NCBI GenBank assembly: GCA_964344435.1
Contig: CAYFNH010000013.1
Span: 1-33,640, forward strand
Length of the DNA stretch: 33,640 nt
Direction: 5' to 3'
From: Thiopontia sp964344435
GTDB taxonomy: Bacteria; Pseudomonadota; Gammaproteobacteria; GCF-002020875
Part shown: positions 7,390 through 16,723 of the stretch, one piece after another
How positions within the stretch are numbered: the first letter of the stretch is position 1
Layout of the letters: each line of letters begins with the position of its first letter
Program-made: the position numbers and the translations under genes
Notes under the pieces: generated by a model
The model's database searches: none
Told to the model about the DNA's origin: nothing
Seen by the model: the letters and a program-made list of their open reading frames with translations, nothing else

Positions 7390-7907
7390 TGAAAAAGAGA
7401 AGCTACCTATCTGTCGTGTTGGCGGCACTGCTGCCGTTGTCTGCATCAGCCAATGAGCAACCCAATGTGCGCACCGTAACTGAACAGTTTCAGGACTGGA
7501 CCGTGGCCTGCATAGAGCAGGAGAAAGGTACCGTGTGCGAGGCACGCCATGCTATCAAGGCGCCGGAAGGGGGAGTGATGGGGCAGATCAGTTTCTCCAA
7601 CCGCAGTGATGTGCCGGATCAGCTGCTGTTCCAGGTGGCGCTGCCGCTACTGGCCGACCTCAAACGGACAGTAGCGATTCAGGTGGAGGGCAAAGAGGCC
7701 TATCAGCACCAGTACGCCTTCTGCAGCCCGGCGGCCTGTTTTGTTGCAGAACCGGCCAAACCCGGGCTGGTGGTTGATTTCAAGAAGGGGGTCGCCTTTA
7801 CCATCCATGCCCGCAATATCCAGAATGGAGAGATGGCACTGAAGGGATCCCTGCTTGGGTTCTCTGCGGCGATCAGTCGTTTGAATAAGCAGGGTGATAA
7901 CAAGTAG
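7389..7907 (+). CDS. Invasion-associated locus B (IalB) family periplasmic protein
   Basis: 172 residues with a clear signal peptide (SVVLAALLPLSASA, cleavage after about residue 21). The mature part begins with the family signature FQDWTVAC at 34-41 and has paired cysteines (41 and 50, then FCSPAAC near 115-121) suggesting disulfides in the periplasm. IalB proteins are small secreted beta-rich proteins of uncertain molecular function. In many relatives a DUF4845 gene occupies the lepB-rnc position, so this is an unusual neighbour. It is the last intact core gene before the island. Confidence 0.85.
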   Translation: MKKRSYLSVVLAALLPLSASANEQPNVRTVTEQFQDWTVACIEQEKGTVCEARHAIKAPEGGVMGQISFSNRSDVPDQLLFQVALPLLADLKRTVAIQVEGKEAYQHQYAFCSPAACFVAEPAKPGLVVDFKKGVAFTIHARNIQNGEMALKGSLLGFSAAISRLNKQGDNK

Positions 7908-7982
7908 TGGTCATTATCCCTCCAACCTTACCGTCAGTGAATCAACTGGAAAGCGGTTACATGATCTTTCGTTAGCCACCTG

Positions 7983-8126
7983 ATGATTCCAACTTCCCTT
8001 CAGCGTCTGGAAACTCGTCTCAACTACACCTTCCAGAACAGCGATCTGCTTCGTCAGGCGATGACCCACCGCAGTCACGCCAATGAGAACAATGAACGAC
8101 AGCACAACTTGGTTATGTGTTCTTGA
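7983..8126 (+). pseudogene. rnc: Truncated 5' end of rnc left behind by island insertion
   Basis: ATG at 7983 encodes residues matching codons 1-39 of RNase III (QRLETRLNYTFQNSD, then QAMTHRSHANENNER) and then diverges after base 8100, ending at TGA 8124-8126 after eight unrelated codons (QHNLVMCS). It lacks the catalytic LEFLGDS segment and all downstream domains, so it cannot be a nuclease. Bases 8016-8100 match 22779-22863 at 81 of 85 positions, with all four differences in third codon positions. This is the native 5' end, in place after lepB-ialB; the working copy starts at 22746. Confidence 0.93.
8016..8100 (+). repeat. Left direct repeat flanking the island (attL-like)
   Basis: 85 bases inside the rnc stump that recur at 22779-22863 with four mismatches. 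The two copies bound about 14.7 kb of foreign cargo. The repeat ends at the codon for Arg39, immediately before the conserved active-site codons of rnc. The last 10 bases (AATGAACGAC) are identical in both copies. Confidence 0.85.
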
Positions 8127-8137
8127 AATAATATTTA
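8109..8137 (+). promoter_or_regulatory. Candidate promoter of the defence operon
   Basis: TTGGTT at 8109-8114, 17 bases, TATTTA at 8132-8137, within an AT-rich stretch directly downstream of the island's left edge and 24 bases before the first island gene. The hexamers are imperfect. No other region upstream of the operon is a better candidate. Confidence 0.4.
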
Positions 8138-8161
8138 TAAAAGAGTGGAGGAATAGCCCGT

Positions 8162-11100
8162 ATGATCAGAACGGTTAAGCAGGCCTGCCAATTCAATCCT
8201 GTTATCCAGGATTACCGCATGAGCCAGGGCATCGAAAACCTGGCTGACCTGATTAATGATCAGGGAGACGGTCGAGAGTTTTTCTCCAGAAACCATGTCA
8301 CCCACGGCATGGATCAACTTTTTAGGGAAGGCATGCTGCGCCTCTCTGGCAAATCAGACCAAGCGGTGTTCGAACTCACCCAAGCCATGGGTGGTGGTAA
8401 AACCCACATGATGATTGCCCTGGGACTGCTGGCTCGACATGACCACCTGCGCCCAGAGGTACTCCCCTCTGACCTGAATGATCGCCTGGATTTCGGCAAG
8501 GCACGCATCGCTGCCTTCAACGGCCGCAACAACCCGGATAACTACATCTGGGGTGAAATCGCCACCCAGCTTGGTGAAGAAGAAGCCATTCGTCCCTATT
8601 GGGCATCTGGCCCGAAAGCCGTAGATCAACAGAAATGGAAAGAGATCATCGGCGACACTCCCACGCTGATCCTGCTCGATGAGCTGCCTCCCTATCTGGA
8701 CAATGCCAGCACTCAGGTCATTGGTCAGGGCACCCTGGCGAACATGGTTGTCTACAGCCTCAGTGCGCTGATGAGCGCCGCTCTTGAATTACCGAACTGC
8801 GCTATCGTCATCGCCAACCTTTCTGGCAGCTATAAGTCCCAGACCAAGGCGCTGGCCGAGTCGATCTCCAATCTTCAGCAAGAGACTCGCCGACAGGCAA
8901 TGACCATCACCCCGGTTCAGCTGTCCGGTAATGAAATCTACGAAATCCTGAAAAAGCGTCTCATCGACGAACTACCCGATGAAGGCACGATTTCGGACAT
9001 CGCCGAGGAGTACGCCCAGCAGGTCAAGAAGGCCGAGGATGGCGGCTACATCGTTGCTTCCAGTATCGAACAGATCGCCGAGCAAGTTCGGGAGACCTAC
9101 CCCTTCCACCCCTCGTTCAAACATTTGGTTGCGCTATTCAAAGAGAATGAAGGCTTTCGACAAACCCGTGGCCTGATGCAATTCACGGCTCGTTTGCTCA
9201 AAAGTGTTGATCAACGTGAGGTCGATGATGTCTTTCTGATCGGCACGCAACATCTCGATCTAAATGATGACCAGGTCAAAGATGAGATCGAGCGTATCGC
9301 TCCCAAGCTGATTCCAGCTGTTACCCGCGACATTGCGGATAATGGCAACGGCATCGCTGAAAACATCGATGACGAGCTAAGTAGCGATGCATCAGTTCAG
9401 GTCATGACTCTGCTACTGGCTTCGTCACTGTCCAGAGCGGTCGGTGGTCGCATTGGCCTGTCCGAAAGCGAAGTGATTGAATTCCTGGCGGCCCCAAACA
9501 GAAAGCCAGACGAATTTCTGGATGCCCTGCAGCACCTGCGTGAACAGGCCTGGTACCTGCACCGTGAAGACCAGCGTTTCTTTATCAAAGAGACAGAAAA
9601 CCTCTCACGGCAGATCGAGCGTAATACCAAAGATATTCCACAACCGAAAATCGACACGGCACTCATTAATCGCTTGACTGGAATACTGATGACTTCCAGC
9701 AAAAATGCATATCAGGAAGTGCAGATTCTGCCGCGCATGGATGAACTGAAACTCAGTGGTCCTCGGGTACTGATCGTCATTCGACCCGATGGCAAAGTGC
9801 CCCCCAGCGAGCTCAACCATTTCTTTGAGTTCCAGCAGGAAAAGAACAATTTACTGGTGCTCACGGGTCAGGACAGCCACATGGCCGATGCTGTAGAGGA
9901 TCGCCTGCGTGAACTCTACGCCATTGAGCAGATCCACAAGCGTCTCAAGCCCGGCGACACCCTATATGAAGAGGCGCGAGACCGCCTCGAAGAGTCCGAA
10001 GACCGCTTCGCCAAGGCTCTGTCGGCCGCTTATAACCGGATCTATTTCCCGAGCCTTGATGAGATGGACGGCCGGGAAACACTGGTCAGTGTCACCATCG
10101 ATAACGGCCTGAAAATTGGCCAGGGAGACCAGTCCGCAGAGACCCAGATTGAAGGCCTGCTGGCTAGCCCTCGCGCCAACTACAAGCTGGCGATGGACCT
10201 CAAGGATAACTTCAACGAATACTTCGCCATGGCCGAGGCAGACCTCTGGCCATCGGGCAAAGACAACCGCCGCACCCCCTGGAAAGATGTCATCAGTCGT
10301 GCCAAGAGTAATGCGGCATGGCCATGGATGCCCGGTAACGGTGGCATGGATACCCTGAAGGCGGAAGCGCTGAAACAGGGTCGCTGGCGTCTGGGTGAAG
10401 ATGGCTATATCGAAAAAGGTCCTTTTCCCAAGGAAAAGACCAGCGCCAATATTTCATTGCTAGGATCGAACCCCGACTCCGGAGAGTCAATCCTCAGTCT
10501 GACACCCCGCAATGCTGGTGAAAGCCCGGTTATCTATTACTCCACTAAGCCGGATGTGAGCGAAAGCGATGATCAGGTGGAGGATCTGGAGAACTTCAGT
10601 ACCGGAGAAGGCACACTTTACTTCTGCGTCAAAGACACCACGGGCAAGTATGAAACTGGTACCCCAACTCGCTGGACGGCGGAGCTAAAGATTCGCCACC
10701 AGGTAGAGCCATCGGCCGACAAGCGCAAGATCACCTTGCAGTGTACGCCAAAGGCCGAGATGACCTACACCCTGGATGGCTCCAATCCGAAGGATGGCAA
10801 GACCTACGACGGCCCATTCGAGATTGGCTCAGAAGCAGTTCGCTTACTGGTGTATGCCAAATCCGGCGAGGCCACCAAGAATGCCGACTTCCAGATCCCT
10901 CACAGCGGTGACAAGACCGTTCAAATCGATGATGCCAAGCCCGCTCGCCTGAGCAACAAGCGCATGGCACTGGATACTACTGACCGCGTCTATGGTGTGA
11001 TTAACCACTTCCGTGAACAGAGCAATACCCGCTTCAAGGGTGTTCGCATCGAAATCGGCGAAGGTGAAAACACCGTCACCGTCCGTTTCCAGGAGCGCGA

Positions 11101-11284
11101 AATCACCGCTGCAATGATCGAAGGCACGGTTAATAGTCTGCGAGAAGTACTGCAGGAGGATCAGTCACAGGTAGCCATCACCATCAGTGACGGCATCCAG
11201 TTTGAAAGCGGCTTCGAGGCTAAAGAGTTCGCCAAGATCGCAGGCATAGAACTGCGCCCCGGCGAAGTAACACAGGAGGAATAA
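8162..11284 (+). CDS. DUF499-family defence ATPase
   Basis: 1040-residue cytoplasmic P-loop ATPase of the DUF499 family, which is strongly associated with antiphage arrays. Walker A AMGGGKTH at about 75-82, Walker B TLILLDELPPYL with LLDE at 171-174. The middle region is long, helical and charged, with no domain I recognise. Near 855-905 there is a small beta-sandwich-like segment (YTLDGSNP at 869, then TYDGPF) resembling the chitobiase C-terminal/FN3-associated fold, probably used for contacts rather than sugar cleavage. ATG 8162 has GGAGG ten bases upstream. First gene of the island operon; 4 bases separate its stop from the next start. It likely powers recognition or remodelling of invading DNA, by family association only. 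Confidence 0.88.
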   Translation: MIRTVKQACQFNPVIQDYRMSQGIENLADLINDQGDGREFFSRNHVTHGMDQLFREGMLRLSGKSDQAVFELTQAMGGGKTHMMIALGLLARHDHLRPEVLPSDLNDRLDFGKARIAAFNGRNNPDNYIWGEIATQLGEEEAIRPYWASGPKAVDQQKWKEIIGDTPTLILLDELPPYLDNASTQVIGQGTLANMVVYSLSALMSAALELPNCAIVIANLSGSYKSQTKALAESISNLQQETRRQAMTITPVQLSGNEIYEILKKRLIDELPDEGTISDIAEEYAQQVKKAEDGGYIVASSIEQIAEQVRETYPFHPSFKHLVALFKENEGFRQTRGLMQFTARLLKSVDQREVDDVFLIGTQHLDLNDDQVKDEIERIAPKLIPAVTRDIADNGNGIAENIDDELSSDASVQVMTLLLASSLSRAVGGRIGLSESEVIEFLAAPNRKPDEFLDALQHLREQAWYLHREDQRFFIKETENLSRQIERNTKDIPQPKIDTALINRLTGILMTSSKNAYQEVQILPRMDELKLSGPRVLIVIRPDGKVPPSELNHFFEFQQEKNNLLVLTGQDSHMADAVEDRLRELYAIEQIHKRLKPGDTLYEEARDRLEESEDRFAKALSAAYNRIYFPSLDEMDGRETLVSVTIDNGLKIGQGDQSAETQIEGLLASPRANYKLAMDLKDNFNEYFAMAEADLWPSGKDNRRTPWKDVISRAKSNAAWPWMPGNGGMDTLKAEALKQGRWRLGEDGYIEKGPFPKEKTSANISLLGSNPDSGESILSLTPRNAGESPVIYYSTKPDVSESDDQVEDLENFSTGEGTLYFCVKDTTGKYETGTPTRWTAELKIRHQVEPSADKRKITLQCTPKAEMTYTLDGSNPKDGKTYDGPFEIGSEAVRLLVYAKSGEATKNADFQIPHSGDKTVQIDDAKPARLSNKRMALDTTDRVYGVINHFREQSNTRFKGVRIEIGEGENTVTVRFQEREITAAMIEGTVNSLREVLQEDQSQVAITISDGIQFESGFEAKEFAKIAGIELRPGEVTQEE

Positions 11285-11288
11285 CCCA

Positions 11289-11969
11289 ATGCCAGACCGT
11301 TCTGGTGCTAAGGCCACCCAAGCAACCAATAACGAGGCCCCCAAAGGGGCAAAAACCGGTTCCAACACCGGCAAGGCCTCTGCGCGCAAGGGAACCTATG
11401 CTCACCAGACGCTCGGCTTTGGTGTACCGGCAACCAGTGATCCCCACCACTTCAAGGTGGTAATCCCAAAGGCCAACAGCGGCCGGGTTCAGATCAGTGA
11501 GTACCTGGGGCTGCAGGCCTCCAGCGACGAGTTTGCGGTGATCGACCGCGTTTCACTGGAGCGTCCTCGCTGGACGGCGATTCGCAGTGAGGTGCAGCGT
11601 GCCTTCAATGCCCGCCTAAAAGCCCATAACCTCAAAAGCGCGTCCTGGAAGGTGGGCGACAACCATGTTGATCGCCTGCTTGGCAAAGAGCTCTGCGTCT
11701 TAGCCTGGGCCGTCGAAGGCATGGAAATGGAGAACATCCCGGTCGCTGTGCGCAACTGGCTCGCCCTGCGACCGGAAGAACGCTGGTGGCTGTTTGGCAT
11801 GACCGCCATGAGCACAGGTGGCATCAACGATAGCAACAAAGGCTGGCGCTTAGCGCTGCGCCATGCCCTGGGCGATGTCGCCCAAAGCGAACTATTACAA
11901 CCGCGTGGCCGCAGAGAGATCGTCAAGCACGACCCTCTGCCAACCCTCGATCTTTTTGGTGATGAATGA
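11289..11969 (+). CDS. DUF3780-family defence protein
   Basis: 226 residues. The N-terminal 35 are low-complexity (lysine, alanine, threonine, glycine) and probably disordered. The rest (TLGFGVP..., HHFKVVIPK, ERPRWTAIRSEVQRAFN, RPEERWWLFGMTA) matches the DUF3780 family as I know it, a small protein found almost only beside DUF499 and DUF1156 genes. No catalytic motif is evident. It lies between the ATPase and the methyltransferase with gaps of 4 and 3 bases, so it is probably a structural or specificity subunit of the same complex. AGGAGG lies nine bases before the ATG. Confidence 0.85.
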   Translation: MPDRSGAKATQATNNEAPKGAKTGSNTGKASARKGTYAHQTLGFGVPATSDPHHFKVVIPKANSGRVQISEYLGLQASSDEFAVIDRVSLERPRWTAIRSEVQRAFNARLKAHNLKSASWKVGDNHVDRLLGKELCVLAWAVEGMEMENIPVAVRNWLALRPEERWWLFGMTAMSTGGINDSNKGWRLALRHALGDVAQSELLQPRGRREIVKHDPLPTLDLFGDE

Positions 11970-11972
11970 TTT

Positions 11973-14900
11973 ATGGCTGAACTAATACCCCTGACACTGC
12001 AGGATGCACCCGCTCTGATTGAAGGGGTCTTTCCTGCCCAGAAGGTTTCATTTGAGGCACAAACAGAGCGCAAAGCTGGACGCTCACAAACCCTCACAGG
12101 GTTGGGCTCATTCTGGAAGGGGCGCAAGCCATTAATTTTGGTACGTTCAATCGTGCTTGGGAGCCTGTTACCTCAAACAGACGACCATGAAAAAGACCTC
12201 GAAATCTTCGAAGCGCTTATGGGGTTTGACGATGATGGGTTGGCTCGAAGAGCTTTGAGCAAAAATACGATAAAGCCCAAGGATTTTGCCTCACTTATTA
12301 CTTTAAGCAATCCTTGGGATTATTTTGGCTACACCATCAAGGCCTCCGATATCACTGCCGAAGAAGTTGAATCCTGGGAGTTTCCCTTCGATGCGGATGC
12401 CAAAGGCGTCACCCTTCGCTGGCAGCGTGATATCGACGACGAAGCAAAACTCGCGCTTTATCGTAAGGTATTAACAACCTACAGCAGTTATGAGGAAAAA
12501 GCCTCTGTTTGCAAGCGTCCAGAAGAAATAGACCAAGAATGGCTGTACGCCACAGTTTGGGCGAAAGTTAATCGTCACTACGCACACCTCAACATTAATG
12601 CCCACTCCCATCAAAAACTGATCGAACAGCTAGGAACCTTGAGATATGGCCATCGCCCTCGTGTCGGTGATGCCTTTAGTGGTGGTGGATCTATTCCATT
12701 TGAATCTTCCCGCGTAGGCTGTGACGTGCTTGCGTCTGATCTGAACCCTATCGCATGTTTACTAACTTGGGGGGCTTTCAATGTTATTGGGGCAGGCCCA
12801 GATCAACGGGCTGATATTGAACGAGCACAAGCAAGAGTAACTGAATCCGTTGAAGAAGAAATTTGTCAACTAGGCATTGAGCATGATGAAAATGGCAACC
12901 GAGCCAAAGCATATTTGTACTGTTTAGAAACGCAATGCCCAGAAACAGGATGGATGGTGCCTCTTGCTCCAACCTGGATTATCAACAAGACACGAAAAGT
13001 CGTTGCGAAGCTCGTGCCGAATCACGATAAACAGAAATTCGATATACAGATAATTTCTGATGCTTCAAAGGCTGAAATGGAAGAAGCCAAGACGGGCACT
13101 ATTCAAGACGGCTCAATGGTATATACGCTGGACGAAATTACGCACCGTGTAACAATTAAGACCCTCCGTGGTGATTACAGAGGGCCAGAGGGCCAGACCC
13201 TCAATAGACTGAGGCCTTGGGAAAAGTCAGATTTCAGACCTCGAAGTGACGACATATTTCAAGATAGGCTTTATGCCATTCAATGGTACACCGCAGGGTC
13301 TGCTGATAAGGCTAGACGGGAGTCATTTTTCTCATCGGTGACGGACTATGACCTAGCCCGTGAAACAGAAATCGAAAAGCTCGTAGCAGAAAACTTGGGA
13401 GTTTGGCAAGAGAGTGGCTTGGTGCCAAATATGGAAATCGAGCCCGGCGACAAGACAGATGAGCCAATCCGTACTCGTGGTTGGACCCATTGGCATCATT
13501 TGTTCTACCCACGACAGCTACTGATTCTTGCGCTCATTGCAAAACACAAGAATACCTTGGGAGACAAAGGACTATGTTTTACATCGCTTGCAAACAGGCA
13601 ATCTAAGCTTTGCAGGTGGCAGAATGACGGCAGAAAAGGCGGACTTTTCGATACGTTTGACAATCAAGCGTTAAACACCCTTTATAACGGAGGCGCGAGA
13701 TCATTCGTAGACCTCAAACCATACCTCCTTCTAAGAGGCGTGCCATCTATACCATTAACGGGCGAAAAAAGAATTGCTTGTGTACCAGCATCTGCAAATG
13801 ACACAACTTGTGACCTCTGGATTACGGATCCACCTTACGCGGATGCCGTCCACTATCACGAAATCACAGAATTTTTCATAGCTTGGCTAAGAAAAAACCC
13901 ACCAGCCCCTTTCAATGAATGGACCTGGGACTCTCGCAGAGCATTGGCCATAAAAGGTTCCGGCGATGATTTTCGCCGCAGCATGATCGGTGCCTACAGT
14001 GCCATGGCTGAACACATGCCGGACGACGGCATGCAGTGCGTCATGTTTACGCATCAAGACACTGGCGTCTGGTCCGACATGATCGGCATCTTTTGGGCGG
14101 CTGGACTCCAGGTTGTAGCGGCCTGGTATATCGCCACCGAAACCACCTCAGAACTCAAGAAAGGCGGCTATGTTCAGGGCACCGTGATCCTGATGCTGCG
14201 CAAGCGTACTGCCGGTGACCGGGCAGGTTTCAAACAACGCATCCTGCCCGCTGTTCGTACCGAAGTGAAACGTCAGATCGAAACCATGATGCACCTCAAC
14301 GATGAGGTGAAAGACAAGATGGGCGAGCCTGTCTTCAACGATTCCGACCTGCAGATGGCCGGTTATGCTGCTGCCCTCAAGGTGCTAACTGCCTATACCC
14401 AAATCGGTGGTGAAGATGTTACCGACTTTGCCATGCGGCCACGCCAGCGTGGTAAGGTAACCGTGGTGGATGAGATCGTCCAACAGGCCGCTGAGGCTGC
14501 CAACAGCCTGCTGGTGCCGGAAGGCATTGCTCCGGATACCTGGCACAAGCTGAATGGCATCCAGCGGTTTTACCTGCGCATGATGGATATGGAGAGCACC
14601 GGTTCTTCCAAACTGGATAACTACCAGAATTTCGCCAAGGCCTTCCGCGTGGTGGACTACACCAAGGTGATGGCCAACATGACCGCCAACAAGGCGCAGT
14701 TGAAGCATGTCACCGACTTCTCCTCACGAGACCTGACCGAGAGCACCGAACTGGGCGCGACCTGGCTGGGTCGCCTGATCATTGGTTTACAACAACTGCT
14801 TGCCGAGACCGAACCGCAGGTGGTTATTGGGCAGCTTCAGGCCGAGTTGCCGGACTTTATGGAGGTTCGCCCACTGCTGATCGATATGCTCGGCTTCATG

Positions 14901-14987
14901 GAAAAGATGGCGCTCGAAGATGAAGTGAGGCAAGCTGCGGAAATATTGGGTGCGCGTTTGCGCAATCTGCGTGCATTGGGCCAATAA
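11973..14987 (+). CDS. DUF1156-family DNA methyltransferase
   Basis: 1004-residue SAM-dependent DNA methylase. The N-terminus is DUF1156-like (FPAQKVSFEA...). SAM-binding motif DAFSGGGSIPFE starts at residue 233, followed by SDLNPIACLLTWGAF. Catalytic motif DPPY at 619-622 (WITDPPYADAVHYHEITEFF) marks an amino methyltransferase (N6-adenine or N4-cytosine). The split between the SAM motif and DPPY holds about 380 residues that probably include target recognition. Base composition is uneven: the stretch from about 12,100 to 13,950 is visibly more AT-rich than the 3' third, suggesting internal recombination. It probably marks host DNA so that the rest of the system spares it. Confidence 0.88.
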   Translation: MAELIPLTLQDAPALIEGVFPAQKVSFEAQTERKAGRSQTLTGLGSFWKGRKPLILVRSIVLGSLLPQTDDHEKDLEIFEALMGFDDDGLARRALSKNTIKPKDFASLITLSNPWDYFGYTIKASDITAEEVESWEFPFDADAKGVTLRWQRDIDDEAKLALYRKVLTTYSSYEEKASVCKRPEEIDQEWLYATVWAKVNRHYAHLNINAHSHQKLIEQLGTLRYGHRPRVGDAFSGGGSIPFESSRVGCDVLASDLNPIACLLTWGAFNVIGAGPDQRADIERAQARVTESVEEEICQLGIEHDENGNRAKAYLYCLETQCPETGWMVPLAPTWIINKTRKVVAKLVPNHDKQKFDIQIISDASKAEMEEAKTGTIQDGSMVYTLDEITHRVTIKTLRGDYRGPEGQTLNRLRPWEKSDFRPRSDDIFQDRLYAIQWYTAGSADKARRESFFSSVTDYDLARETEIEKLVAENLGVWQESGLVPNMEIEPGDKTDEPIRTRGWTHWHHLFYPRQLLILALIAKHKNTLGDKGLCFTSLANRQSKLCRWQNDGRKGGLFDTFDNQALNTLYNGGARSFVDLKPYLLLRGVPSIPLTGEKRIACVPASANDTTCDLWITDPPYADAVHYHEITEFFIAWLRKNPPAPFNEWTWDSRRALAIKGSGDDFRRSMIGAYSAMAEHMPDDGMQCVMFTHQDTGVWSDMIGIFWAAGLQVVAAWYIATETTSELKKGGYVQGTVILMLRKRTAGDRAGFKQRILPAVRTEVKRQIETMMHLNDEVKDKMGEPVFNDSDLQMAGYAAALKVLTAYTQIGGEDVTDFAMRPRQRGKVTVVDEIVQQAAEAANSLLVPEGIAPDTWHKLNGIQRFYLRMMDMESTGSSKLDNYQNFAKAFRVVDYTKVMANMTANKAQLKHVTDFSSRDLTESTELGATWLGRLIIGLQQLLAETEPQVVIGQLQAELPDFMEVRPLLIDMLGFMEKMALEDEVRQAAEILGARLRNLRALGQ

Positions 14988-14996
14988 GTGGGGATA

Positions 14997-15425
14997 ATGA
15001 ACGCTATGCAAAGTGATTTTCTTGATGCACATAATCGCCACCTCAACGATGCGGAGCAACTTTATGACGCCAGCCGCTGGGCGAATGCTGACCATCTGTA
15101 TGGCTTGGCGTCAGAGTGTGGTCTGAAGCGTCTGATGCGGGCTTTTGGTATGCCCTTTGATGTCTACAGGGATAAACCTCAAAGGCAAACTGACAGGAAA
15201 CATGCGAATGGAATTTGGGACCGTTACGAAAGCTATCGTAGTGGCCATCACCAAGGCACGGGTTTTGTCTTGCCAACAACCCTAAATCCATTTCTCGATT
15301 GGGACATCTCGCAACGCTATGCCAATCAGTCGCACTTTGATCAGGCAAGGGTCGAATCTCACCGTAATGCCACAAAACAGGTACAGGCCTTGATCAGAAA
15401 AGCACAACGGGAGGGACTGCTATGA
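14997..15425 (+). CDS. Small alpha-helical protein of unknown function in the defence operon
   Basis: 142 residues from ATG 14997 (GGGG four bases upstream); GTG 14988 and ATG 15006 are alternative starts. I do not recognise a named family. The N-terminal 50 residues look fully helical (FLDAHNRHLNDAEQLYDASRWANADHLYGLASECGLKRLM), a pattern reminiscent of HEPN proteins. There is an R-x5-H arrangement (RQTDRKH) that could serve as a HEPN ribonuclease motif, but the fit is weak. It starts 9 bases after the methylase stop and overlaps the next gene by 4 bases (ATGA), so it belongs to the operon. Possible toxin, adaptor or partner of the ATPase pair. Confidence 0.7.
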   Translation: MNAMQSDFLDAHNRHLNDAEQLYDASRWANADHLYGLASECGLKRLMRAFGMPFDVYRDKPQRQTDRKHANGIWDRYESYRSGHHQGTGFVLPTTLNPFLDWDISQRYANQSHFDQARVESHRNATKQVQALIRKAQREGLL

Positions 15426-16723
15426 TTACCTTCGATCAAACCCTGAAAATCGTTGAGGAAACTCTCAAGCCTTACAAAAATTGGCTGATTCAAATGGGTA
15501 TGGTCATTGTTAACCGTGATCTGAATGGACGTGTTCGACTGATTCTTCCAGCCGACAAGCGGTCAGGTGAAATCGACAAAACGACGAGTACCATTGCCGA
15601 GAAGCTGGCCGAACAACTTTATCCACACAGCTTTTCTCCGGATCAGGTTGTCTTGTTTGAAGAGGATATCGAAGTCGCCAAAGATGGATTACCCGGTTCG
15701 GTGTTGGGGGGGCTTGAACAGGTTACGGTAATCGACCGCCTGGCCAGCGAAGGACGTTGGTCAATAGTCAATCCAAAGAGTGAAGGTGCTCCGCGGGTGG
15801 TGTTCTTTTCCATCAAGGGGGGCGTTGGTCGCTCAACAGCAATGGCGGTAAATGCTTGGTCGCTGGCTCAGTCTGGTAAACGCGTGTTGGTATTGGATCT
15901 TGATCTGGAGTCTCCCGGCCTCTCTTCAGGGTTACTTCCAGAAAAACGCCGTCCGGCTTATGGCATTACCGACTGGTTGGTGGAGGATCTGGTCGATAAT
16001 GGGGGTGCAGTATTCGAGGATATGGTGGCCATTAGCGAACTTGCCCATGACGGAGAGATCCTCGTGGTACCTGCTCATGGTGCCAATCCGGGTGATTATA
16101 TTGCCAAGCTGGGACGGGTATGGATGCCCAAAATTGATCAGCGGGGGGAAAGGGTGGTTTGGTCACAACGCCTGGCCCGCTTGATGGATGCGCTTGAGGA
16201 TCGTTGGAGGCCCGATATCATCCTGATTGACTCTCGCTCCGGTATCGATGAAGTGGCTTCCAGTTGTGTAACCGATTTGGGTGCCTGTCTGGTACTACTG
16301 TTTGCGATTGACGGTGAACAGACCTGGTCTGGCTACCAGATACTTTTTGATTACTGGCACCAGGCGGGGGTGGCGCGCGATATACGCGAACGTCTCCAGT
16401 TGGTTGGTGCGATGATTCCCGAGATCAATGGTACCGAGTATCTGAGTGGTGTGCGTGAACGAAGCTGGGATCTCTTCTCCGAGGCCCTCTATGATGGCGT
16501 CCCGCCCGGGGAAACCACAGAGTTGCTGTGGAACTTCGATGATGGCGATGCTTCGGCCCCTCATTACCCCTGGCCGATCAAATGGCACCGTGGATTTGCG
16601 GCATTAACTTCACTACATCATCGTTTGTCCGAAATTGATAAACGCGAAGTTGAGGCCATTTATGGAATGCTGCTAGAGGGGGTCCGTATTTCAACGGCTC
16701 TGCAGGAGGATGGAGATGGCTGA
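15422..16723 (+). CDS. KGGVGR-motif variant ParA/MinD-like ATPase
   Basis: 433 residues. The deviant Walker A KGGVGRST at 132-139 has the signature lysine of the ParA/MinD (SIMIBI) class but Arg where the second conserved Lys would be. VLVLDLDLESPGL at 155-167 and DIILIDSRSGIDE from 265 complete the nucleotide site. Residues 1-120 form an N-terminal domain I do not recognise. Such proteins normally dimerise on ATP; the Lys-to-Arg change may alter hydrolysis. No parB or partition site is nearby, so a plasmid-partition role is unlikely. It overlaps its upstream neighbour by 4 and its downstream ATPase by 8 bases, implying tight coupling. Likely a switch or scaffold in the defence complex. Confidence 0.82.
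   Translation: MITFDQTLKIVEETLKPYKNWLIQMGMVIVNRDLNGRVRLILPADKRSGEIDKTTSTIAEKLAEQLYPHSFSPDQVVLFEEDIEVAKDGLPGSVLGGLEQVTVIDRLASEGRWSIVNPKSEGAPRVVFFSIKGGVGRSTAMAVNAWSLAQSGKRVLVLDLDLESPGLSSGLLPEKRRPAYGITDWLVEDLVDNGGAVFEDMVAISELAHDGEILVVPAHGANPGDYIAKLGRVWMPKIDQRGERVVWSQRLARLMDALEDRWRPDIILIDSRSGIDEVASSCVTDLGACLVLLFAIDGEQTWSGYQILFDYWHQAGVARDIRERLQLVGAMIPEINGTEYLSGVRERSWDLFSEALYDGVPPGETTELLWNFDDGDASAPHYPWPIKWHRGFAALTSLHHRLSEIDKREVEAIYGMLLEGVRISTALQEDGDG

Noticed and set aside
15422..16723. Reading the KGGVGR ATPase as a plasmid partition ParA
   Set aside because: No ParB, centromere-like repeats or replication gene nearby, and it is embedded in an overlapping defence operon.
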